From assembly GCA_002071175.1 (NCBI GenBank), contig MWER01000016.1, positions 62,001 to 126,000 on the forward strand: a stretch of 64,000 nucleotides of DNA, given 5' to 3'. This DNA is from Bacteroidetes bacterium ADurb.Bin037 (GTDB lineage: Bacteria > Bacteroidota > Bacteroidia > Bacteroidales > UBA932). Below the pieces are notes generated by a model. That model did not search any database. It was not told the origin of the DNA and saw only the letters and a list, made by a program, of their open reading frames with translations. Below, piece by piece: positions 35,204 to 41,844 of the stretch; the first letter of the stretch is position 1, and each line of letters begins with the position of its first letter. Made by a program: the position numbers and the translations under genes.

Positions 35204-38200
35204 TCAGATGAAGTCAGATTCTGTTATCAGCACACAATCTTTCCAGCCCATACCATTTATCATTCTTATCCAGTGCAGGGCTTCGCTCCGGCTATGGAAG
35301 AGCTGGGATACATAATAGTAACGTCCGTCTTTTTGCTCCTTGGCAGTTATCTGCAGTTGGGGCAGCTTGTCCGTAAGCTTTTTAAAGTAACTGTTTCCGG
35401 GAGTCATGGGTTTGTTCAGGACCAGAAATTGCAGGCGATAACCTTCCTTCTGATACTGTTCAGTGGTATCTGCTTTTTCCCTTTGCGCTGTTTCTATTTT
35501 TGCCTGTGTTACATGTTTTGCTTCTGGAATTACGGGTTTTGCTATTGGCTTAGCTTCCGTCTTGACGGGTGCGGGGACAACGGCAGAGGGTGTAACGGTA
35601 TCCCTGGCCGGAGTTGCCGGTTTAACCTCTGGCGCGGGTTCCGCCTTCACAGGGGGATCTGCAGGTAAAGCGGCAGGTCTGGAGTCGGATTCAGATTCAG
35701 ATTCAGGTTGCGGGGCGTTGGATTGGATAACGAATTCCAGGCCGAAGATATAATCTCCGTCTATGCTCGGTTCCACTGTAAAAGGTATGAATGCCGGAGT
35801 GGCCGTCATATTGAGTTTTCTCATTTGTTCGGGATCAATAGCTACCGTATAATCTCCCGGAGCCAAACCCATATAACTAAAGTAACCGTCTGATTCTGAA
35901 AGCGTACTATGTATTAGCATGGTGTCCTTGTTATAAAACTGAACGGTAATACGTCCTTGGCCGCGGGTGGTGTTTTTGTCGCGAAGGTAAACCTGTCCCG
36001 AAGCTTCTCCTACGACCACTATGGGAACCTCTATGCGCTTGAACTGGTTAGGATCTACTACTACGCTAAGGGTCTGATTGGGCATTCTCCATGCAATGTT
36101 GTCGAATTTACTTCCTATCAGGGTGACCAGGTATTCTGCATATGGCTGCAGATCGAATATCCTTGTGATGGTATCCCGTTCCTTGTACTGGATCCGACCG
36201 CCGCTTACCTGAACTTCCATTCCAAAAGCCTTGGGTTCGCCTTGGTCGCGCTGACCGTTCCAGTTCAAGTCCAGGAAAGGATAAAGTATCATACCTCCTT
36301 TTCCCATACTGCTGCGGTTACTTACGCCCAGGTATTTTGAACGCGCATCTGCCATAATACTGCCGCTGGCCGTTTCGATAAAGGAATAGTTCTTATTGCT
36401 TTTACGGGCAGAGAACCCTATTTGGGCAAAGGAGAAATCATATCGCAAACCTACTTCCAGGTTCGTAAGGTTATTGATAAAATTCCGTTCAAAGGAAATA
36501 TTCAAGAATCCATTTTGGAACATTCTTTTTTCCAGCGCCACACGTGCAGAAATGAATTTTCCCTGTGTATAGTTGAACTGGGTTTGTGGCGTAAGGATGA
36601 AAAATGCCGGCAGCCTGACAGACATGGAAAGGGAACTGTAAATGTTGGTTTTGGAATAAGAAGAAAATGTCGCAAAAGTGGTCAAATTGGTATTGATACC
36701 CCAAAAGTTCCCGGATAGAAGCAGTTCTGCGGTAGTAAATTTTGTGTTGGGCATTATTATCTGGTTCACTGCCGCCCTAGAGAAAAGAGAAAACTGCTGC
36801 AGCCTGATGGGAATGGACATGGTAATCTTTCTTTCTTCCAGATAATTTGTATTTATGGCTTTCTGATTCTTGTCGTAGCGAGTGTAGTTCAACTCAAACT
36901 GAATATCTGAAGGCAGTCGCCAATTAAGGATCCCTTTGGCATGTACGCCATGGGTGTATTCACCGGTCAGGAGCAGTCCGGGAGCAATTTGTATGGAGGT
37001 GTGTACAAAAGGCATGAACTGGCCCGATGATACCGAAGACAGATATTCTACCCCTGCTCCGATAGTCATAAAGCGTGTCAGGCCGTAATCCAGGTCTGCA
37101 CGTGAGAATTTACTGAACAAAGTATCCTCTACCACACCGGCAGACACCCTGTATTCAAAATTTCCGGCTGGAAGAAAGTTGTAAGGTATGCTCAGGGTTT
37201 GTTCCTTGGAACGTTCTTCCCCCCAAGGACCGTAAAACTGCAACTTCACATTTGTACTGCCGTAAATCATCGGCACTTCAAAAGTGTAGAAACCTGAAGC
37301 ATCAGCCTGTTGATAGTCAACCAGGACATTGTTGACGTACAGTTCTACTGTCCAGCCCGGTTCTGTGACATCACTCAAGGTATATGTGCCGAAAGACTGG
37401 CGGTAGGTGGTGGGCGTATTGGTAATCTGGACTCCCACTACCGGAGCGTTGATGGTTGACGTAGAAAAAGTATTGATTTTTCCCAGGATTACCTGACGCA
37501 AAGCTTTATACTTGTTGTTGGCGTAACGCCATTGGTAAAATTGGTTCCTTTCTTGGAAAGGTGTGTTGGTGTTGTAGTTCAGGGTGACATTTGCTTCACC
37601 TCCGGCTATTATCCCGCCCAGGTTTAGGGAGAGACGTGCTTCTTTAGGACCCTGGACTTCCTGTGTCAGGATGGCAGACCAGTCGGCCATACCAAAATGC
37701 AATAAAGGAAATTTTCTGCCAATGACCGAGTCTGCAACAATGTCGCCGCTTATCTGTCCCAGGCTTTTACGCATCTGTTCCTGCCTCATCTCCCTTATTA
37801 CAGGCAGTTCAATGCTGGTGTTCATGATAACGGCCAGATTCCTGAAACTGAAACTGCAGTCCAATCCGAAGATCTGCCCAAAATAGACGGATTTGAGAAA
37901 GAGATTGGTTTCAGTCCGTATTATATCACCCTGCTTGAGGGTAAATTCCTTGTTCCGGAAGGTTATCTTGTTATTGACCCTGTCAATGTTGTAGGTGGCG
38001 TCTTCAGTAATAAAAAAACCGTTAATGGAATCAAATCCGGCTGTATATGTATTTTTGATTTTTAGAAAATCGAAAATTTCGATTACGGATAAATATACAT
38101 CTGTCTGACCGATTACGGCAGAAATATCCGTGCCGCCAATACGCGGTACGGAAAAATAAATTACCATTTCTTCCAGGTGTTCTTCCTGTGCGTAACCCTT

Positions 38201-38254
38201 GACAGGATACAGAAGGGCCGCAATTAAAAACAGCAGGCTCACATACCGGATCAT
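35204..38254 (-). CDS. Chaperone-usher-like outer-membrane usher with C-terminal SPOR-like domain
   Basis: 1016 residues from MIRYVSLLFLI, with a signal peptide ending GYAQ. The N-terminal part has paired beta motifs around VYLSVIEIFDFLKI and NLFLKSVYFGQIFG. The segment YTLSDVTEPGWTVELYVNN, then GFYTFEVPMIYGSTNVKLQF, YGPWGE and a barrel entry with RADLDYGLTRFMTIGAGVEYL resembles fimbrial ushers. After the barrel come an SdrD/CNA-like beta domain (FLDLNWNGQRDQGEP), a second one (SGQVYLRDKN...), a Pro/Ala/Lys linker and a final ~75 residues resembling SPOR (YRLQFLVLNKP ... GRYYYVSQLFHSRSEALHWI). The pilin-like DUF4402 gene lies upstream on the same strand. No PapD-type chaperone gene is visible. 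SPOR on an usher is unusual. Confidence 0.72.
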   Translation of the reverse strand: MIRYVSLLFLIAALLYPVKGYAQEEHLEEMVIYFSVPRIGGTDISAVIGQTDVYLSVIEIFDFLKIKNTYTAGFDSINGFFITEDATYNIDRVNNKITFRNKEFTLKQGDIIRTETNLFLKSVYFGQIFGLDCSFSFRNLAVIMNTSIELPVIREMRQEQMRKSLGQISGDIVADSVIGRKFPLLHFGMADWSAILTQEVQGPKEARLSLNLGGIIAGGEANVTLNYNTNTPFQERNQFYQWRYANNKYKALRQVILGKINTFSTSTINAPVVGVQITNTPTTYRQSFGTYTLSDVTEPGWTVELYVNNVLVDYQQADASGFYTFEVPMIYGSTNVKLQFYGPWGEERSKEQTLSIPYNFLPAGNFEYRVSAGVVEDTLFSKFSRADLDYGLTRFMTIGAGVEYLSSVSSGQFMPFVHTSIQIAPGLLLTGEYTHGVHAKGILNWRLPSDIQFELNYTRYDKNQKAINTNYLEERKITMSIPIRLQQFSLFSRAAVNQIIMPNTKFTTAELLLSGNFWGINTNLTTFATFSSYSKTNIYSSLSMSVRLPAFFILTPQTQFNYTQGKFISARVALEKRMFQNGFLNISFERNFINNLTNLEVGLRYDFSFAQIGFSARKSNKNYSFIETASGSIMADARSKYLGVSNRSSMGKGGMILYPFLDLNWNGQRDQGEPKAFGMEVQVSGGRIQYKERDTITRIFDLQPYAEYLVTLIGSKFDNIAWRMPNQTLSVVVDPNQFKRIEVPIVVVGEASGQVYLRDKNTTRGQGRITVQFYNKDTMLIHSTLSESDGYFSYMGLAPGDYTVAIDPEQMRKLNMTATPAFIPFTVEPSIDGDYIFGLEFVIQSNAPQPESESESDSRPAALPADPPVKAEPAPEVKPATPARDTVTPSAVVPAPVKTEAKPIAKPVIPEAKHVTQAKIETAQREKADTTEQYQKEGYRLQFLVLNKPMTPGNSYFKKLTDKLPQLQITAKEQKDGRYYYVSQLFHSRSEALHWIRMINGMGWKDCVLITESDFI

Positions 38255-38383
38255 CTTACAATATGTTCTCTTCCTATAATATTTTATAGAGTGGAGGAAG
38301 TGACGGCACATAAAATATAAACTGTAAATTCCGCAAAAGTAATGAAATTTACGATATCACAAAAAATCTTTAAACGGCAATGA

Positions 38384-38842
38384 TCAGTTATATATAAGTG
38401 TGACGGTGTAAGATCCCTGGTAAAGGCCTGAATTTTGTTCTTGCAAATCTGTGACATTTCCGATCAATTGCAGTTTCTGGCCTCTCTCTGCGTGTTGTTG
38501 TTCAGCCAGCGTTTCAGAATTGTCACCCATTTCATCTTTCAGGGAAACTGCAAGAGTCATCCTATCTCCTTCTGAGTTTGATATGGAAGGGGGTGTCAAT
38601 AAAACGTTGTGAGTCACATCTGTACCTGTATAAATGGTGTGTTTTCCCAGTACATAGGAGTCGAAATCCATTTCAGCTGCCAAGTCGGGAGATTTTGATA
38701 TATTAAATGATGTAACAGGTTGCGTAGATATACTTGCAGCATCAACTACTTCCGCGCTGATGTGACCTGTAACGACAACCTGCGCTTGCACCGGGTAAAC
38801 GAAAACCAGGGCTAAAACGGATAAAATAATGACTGTTTTCAT
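38384..38842 (-). CDS. DUF4402 pilin-like secreted protein
   Basis: 152 residues with a clear signal peptide (MKTVIILSVLALVFVYPVQAQ). The mature part is a beta-sandwich of the DUF4402 type: it starts VVVTGHISAEVVDA and ends with an aromatic-rich strand GLYQGSYTVTLIYN. DUF4402 proteins are small secreted domains that I associate with fimbria-like gene sets. I chose the ATG at 38842; the longer frame to 38947 runs through the neighbouring pseudogene and lacks a plausible signal peptide. It lies 129 nt before the usher-like gene on the same strand and could be its subunit. That is inference from context. Confidence 0.7.
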   Translation of the reverse strand: MKTVIILSVLALVFVYPVQAQVVVTGHISAEVVDAASISTQPVTSFNISKSPDLAAEMDFDSYVLGKHTIYTGTDVTHNVLLTPPSISNSEGDRMTLAVSLKDEMGDNSETLAEQQHAERGQKLQLIGNVTDLQEQNSGLYQGSYTVTLIYN

Positions 38843-38860
38843 GGCCTTGAGGCTAAAAAA
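38832..38860. repeat. Duplicated segment, copy A (DUF4402 start and spacer)
   Basis: Contains ACTGTTTT, then GCCTT and AGGCTAAAAAA, and matches 39268-39295. It covers the first codons of the DUF4402 gene and the spacer toward the glycosyltransferase remnant. It marks the left edge of an old duplication. Confidence 0.6.
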
Positions 38861-38918
38861 CACGTACAACACAAATGTAAAAAATAAATTTAATTTTACA
38901 AAAAAAAATAGAAAAAAT

Positions 38919-39104
38919 TTTGAGTTGGTCATAGCTTGTCCGGTCAAATACGTTTACCGGGAAGAGATCGGTTTTAGAAAATGTACCATACTCAATAAGG
39001 TCTCCGTGAAGTGGCCTTATTCCTGATATGGATTTAATTGCAGCATACCTGCCAGATGCGTACCCGTCAGATTTCTTTCCGGAGGAAAACTGTCAGATTT
39101 TCGT
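38919..39104 (+). pseudogene. Decayed partial copy of the adjacent GT2 glycosyltransferase
   Basis: Blocks of this stretch match the intact GT2 gene (39365-40177) in order: TTTTGAGTTGGTCATAGC, a block ending TTTTAGAAAATGTACCATA, then GATTTCTTTCCGGAGGAA. Between blocks, about 57 bp and 40 bp of the intact gene are missing, and the region around the start codon is gone. No frame is open across it. It is a dead paralogue or remnant of a duplication that also carried the start of the DUF4402 gene. Confidence 0.85.
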
Positions 39105-39267
39105 TAGTAATCAAGTACGGCAATAGAGGAGATTACAATCAGGCACTATTCAAAATTTGGTATAAATGACCGTTGGGTTTTGGACAGTAGTCCAATAAAA
39201 AAGTGAAGTCAAATAATGTAATATAATATATAAACTAAAAAGGCTGGGGTTCGTAAATACGATGACA

Positions 39268-39295
39268 ACTGTTTTGTAGCCTTCAGGCTAAAAAA
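39268..39295. repeat. Duplicated segment, copy B (start-less DUF4402 remnant)
   Basis: Matches 38832-38860. On the minus strand it reads KTVVIVFTN-like codons in place of MKTVIILSV, with the ATG changed, so it is a dead trace of a second DUF4402 start next to the intact GT2 gene. The short GCC/GGC palindrome with an A-run is shared by both copies. Confidence 0.55.
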
Positions 39296-39353
39296 TAAGT
39301 GCTCAAGTATATTAAAAATAAGTTTAAATATGCCAAAAGATCCGGCATATTCA

Positions 39354-39361
39354 TATCTTTG
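39354..39361 (+). promoter_or_regulatory. -7 promoter element of the GT2 gene
   Basis: TATCTTTG matches TAnnTTTG exactly and ends 3 nt before one ATG (39365) and 6 nt before the next (39368). It supports the short GT2 start and predicts a leaderless message. No TTTG is found 19-22 nt upstream. Confidence 0.5.
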
Positions 39362-39364
39362 TTT

Positions 39365-40177
39365 ATGATGGTATCTGTCATTTTGTCTACTTATAATCAG
39401 CCGCGTTGGCTCAGACTGGTTTTGTGGGGCTATAAGTACCAGACGACAAAAGATTTTGAGTTGGTCATAGCTGACGACGGATCTGATATTCCTACCAGGG
39501 AGGTCATTGAGAGTATGCGTCAGGAAATAACTTGTCCGATCAAACACGTTTATCAGGAAGACATGGGTTTTAGAAAATGTACCATACTCAACAAGGCTGT
39601 TCTGGAGAGCACTTCGGATTACCTGATATTCAGTGACGGCGACCTTATTCCCCGCATGGATTTTGTTGCAGTGCACCTGCAGATGCGCCAACCCGGCAGA
39701 TTTCTTTCCGGAGGAACCGTCAGGCTTTCGGCAGAACTTTCCGGACAAATAGGTGAAGAAGAAATAGGATCGGGCCTTTGTTTTGAAAGAAGGTGGTTGG
39801 AAGCCCACGGATTGAAAAGGTCTTTCAAAAACAACAAATTAAACTCCAAGGATTTAAAAGCCTGGTTGCTCAACACTTTTACCCCAACCGGCGCTACGTG
39901 GAACGGAGGCAATGCTTCAGCCTGGAAAAACGATATCATGGATGTAAGAGGTTTTGATGAAAGGTTATGCTACGGAGGAGAAGACCGTGAATTTGGAGAA
40001 AGGCTGGAGCGTATGGGCGTTAAAGGCCGCCAGATAAGGTATTCCGCAATTACCCTGCACCTGGACCATCCGCGTGGTTATATACACCTTCCCGCTCTGG
40101 AATTTAACAGGAATGTCCGCAGGGATAATAGAAAAGAAGGAATTATCCGTACTGAATACGGATTGAACAATCATTAA
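39365..40177 (+). CDS. GT2-family glycosyltransferase
   Basis: About 270 residues from MMVSVILSTYNQP. A GT-A fold enzyme: the nucleotide-sugar-binding VSVILSTYN strand, the ADDGSD motif, FSDGDLIP as the DxD metal site, and a later CYGGEDREFGERL acceptor/base region typical of the galactosyltransferase-like C-terminal part. It probably adds sugars to a surface glycan; the substrate is unknown. The longer frame from 39299 has an N-terminal extension without homology and overlaps the promoter, so I prefer 39365 (or 39368). A decayed copy lies 260 bp upstream. DUF4234 and DUF2752 genes follow at 18 and 7 nt. Confidence 0.88.
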   Translation: MMVSVILSTYNQPRWLRLVLWGYKYQTTKDFELVIADDGSDIPTREVIESMRQEITCPIKHVYQEDMGFRKCTILNKAVLESTSDYLIFSDGDLIPRMDFVAVHLQMRQPGRFLSGGTVRLSAELSGQIGEEEIGSGLCFERRWLEAHGLKRSFKNNKLNSKDLKAWLLNTFTPTGATWNGGNASAWKNDIMDVRGFDERLCYGGEDREFGERLERMGVKGRQIRYSAITLHLDHPRGYIHLPALEFNRNVRRDNRKEGIIRTEYGLNNH

Positions 40178-40195
40178 TAATTAATACTTATTTTT

Positions 40196-40552
40196 ATGCA
40201 GGTCATCGACAATATTCCCGAATTCCGCAAAGAACCCCTGGTTGTACTCCTGTTGGGCTTCATTACATGCGGTTTGTATCTGATTTACTGGAACCTTCAG
40301 GCCTCAAAGGTGTTCAATGCACTGGCCGGAAGAGAGATCCTGTCTTCTGTAGTGGCCGTATTTGCCGGATGTATATGGCCGGTAAATATGTATTTTTTCT
40401 TTATAGTCGGCCGTGACGGTATACCGGCAATCGATGAAAGGATAGGGGTACATCCCAGAGACCAGTCCATTTTGCTTATGTTGCTGGGGTTTTTCTTTCC
40501 GATAATCGCAGCCATGATAGTACAAAGCGAGATCAATAAACTTTACAAATAA
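40196..40552 (+). CDS. DUF4234 small membrane protein
   Basis: 118 residues. The start EFRKEPLVVLLLGFITCGLYLIYW is the DUF4234 signature (hydrophobic segment with Gly-Leu-Tyr-x-x-Tyr-Trp), followed by two more hydrophobic segments (about 45-70 and 90-110). An integral membrane protein of unknown function. It lies between the GT2 gene (18 nt) and a DUF2752 gene (7 nt), so the three are probably one transcript. Confidence 0.8.
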   Translation: MQVIDNIPEFRKEPLVVLLLGFITCGLYLIYWNLQASKVFNALAGREILSSVVAVFAGCIWPVNMYFFFIVGRDGIPAIDERIGVHPRDQSILLMLLGFFFPIIAAMIVQSEINKLYK

Positions 40553-40559
40553 CGTCACC

Positions 40560-41000
40560 TTGCCCTTTAAACGAAAAATTGCCGGAATAACGGCTTTATT
40601 CCTGTTTCTGGTCATGCCATTACTGATCATCTTGTTTGATCCGGGGGTTGAGCACCTGCATACAGGTCAGTCCTTATGCCCGTTCAAGATGTTGACAGGA
40701 TTGCCATGTCCCGGCTGCGGCATGATTAAATCTATGGTCTCTCTATACAGGGGTGAATGGATGCAAAGTTTTGAATACCATCTTTTCGGTCCCCTGTTGG
40801 TTCTGTTCTTTGCCGGGGCCATGGTGGTAATGGTAATGGAAGTGATCCGTGGAAAAAAGTTGACACTTCCCTGGCTCTACAATTCCAAAATTGCCTGGGG
40901 TACAGCTATCACAATGGGAATCTGGCATTTGGTGCGGATCATAATCTTTATCTGTACACACTCTCCCGGGGAAATTCTGAAAGAATCCATATGGGCATAG
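40560..41000 (+). CDS. DUF2752 membrane protein
   Basis: 146 residues with about three membrane segments. The conserved cluster C40-PFK-x-LTGLPC50-PGC53-GM is the DUF2752 hallmark, probably a metal or redox site at the membrane face. The frame opens with TTG at 40560, 7 nt after the DUF4234 stop; no upstream ATG is available in frame. Function unknown; DUF2752 often follows DUF4234 in Bacteroidota. Confidence 0.82.
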   Translation: MPFKRKIAGITALFLFLVMPLLIILFDPGVEHLHTGQSLCPFKMLTGLPCPGCGMIKSMVSLYRGEWMQSFEYHLFGPLLVLFFAGAMVVMVMEVIRGKKLTLPWLYNSKIAWGTAITMGIWHLVRIIIFICTHSPGEILKESIWA

Positions 41001-41068
41001 AAACAGGAATCGTACCGGATACCGGATATGATTCCAATATTCGACAGCCGGAACGGGAAGATAATGTT

Positions 41069-41764
41069 CTATCTGCGTCTGGAAAAGAGTGTTATGTAAT
41101 AGAACAGGGTGGCAAGTGAACTGATGGCTGCAACAAAATAAGTATATGCTGCCGATTTCAAAGCATCCTTGGCCATGGGATGGGTTTCGTAATTGGTAAT
41201 ACCCGTATCGTTAAGCCATACAAGGGCCCTTTTGCTTGCATTGATCTCGACAGGCAGGGTGATCAGGCTGAACAGGGTGGTCAGGGCAAAAAGAATGATC
41301 CCCAAAAGCATCAGCTGGGGGAACGTATTGATCACCAGCATGCCGGCCAATATTACCCACATGACCCATTGAGAGGCAAAACTTACCACAGGTACCAGGG
41401 CGGAACGCATTTTGAGCGGCACGTATCCTTTGGCGTGTTGCAGGGCATGACCGCATTCATGGGCAGCCACTGCGGCAGCCATTATGCTGTTGCTGTTATA
41501 AACGCCATCACTCAGATTTATAGTTCGGGTAATCGGATTGTAGTGATCGGTAAGCCTGCCGCGTACGGAGGTGACTTCTACGTTGTCAATTCCGTTTTCT
41601 CGCAACATCCTGCGGGCCACTTCTGCACCTGACAGACCAGCAGTAATGCGGATCTTCGAATACTTTTTGAATTTTGACTGAAGGACAACCTGTACGATCC
41701 AGCTTAACAGAACAGTCCCCGCAAATATGATCCAGTAAAGTGAAACAGTAGATGTAGTCTCCAT
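41069..41764 (-). CDS. Membrane zinc metallopeptidase (YugP-like)
   Basis: 231 residues of the Zn_peptidase_2 family. An N-terminal membrane helix (about 8-28), the zinc motif H102-E-C-G-H106 in AAVAAHECGHALQH, and two or three further helices (about 125-175, 210-228). Likely a membrane-bound protease of unknown substrate. The nearby DGVYNSNSIMAAAVA and later ASKRALVWLNDTG are typical. It is divergent from the M16 peptidase gene with 80 bp between start codons. Confidence 0.88.
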   Translation of the reverse strand: METTSTVSLYWIIFAGTVLLSWIVQVVLQSKFKKYSKIRITAGLSGAEVARRMLRENGIDNVEVTSVRGRLTDHYNPITRTINLSDGVYNSNSIMAAAVAAHECGHALQHAKGYVPLKMRSALVPVVSFASQWVMWVILAGMLVINTFPQLMLLGIILFALTTLFSLITLPVEINASKRALVWLNDTGITNYETHPMAKDALKSAAYTYFVAAISSLATLFYYITLFSRRR

Positions 41765-41817
41765 TTTCTATTTTTATTATATTTAGCAACAAATTCAATG
41801 CCGAATGTAAATATTTG

Positions 41818-41825
41818 TACATTTG
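41818..41825 (+). promoter_or_regulatory. -7 promoter element of the M16 peptidase gene
   Basis: TACATTTG matches the -7 consensus and lies 19 nt before the ATG at 41845. It sits inside the longer open frame that starts at 41815, which supports the shorter start. Confidence 0.45.
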
Positions 41826-41844
41826 TAAATTAAAGTCAAAGATC

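Noticed and set aside
35204..38254. TonB-dependent receptor or plain SPOR protein
   Set aside because: No plug domain or TonB box is seen; the conserved segments fit usher proteins better and the SPOR-like part is only the tail.
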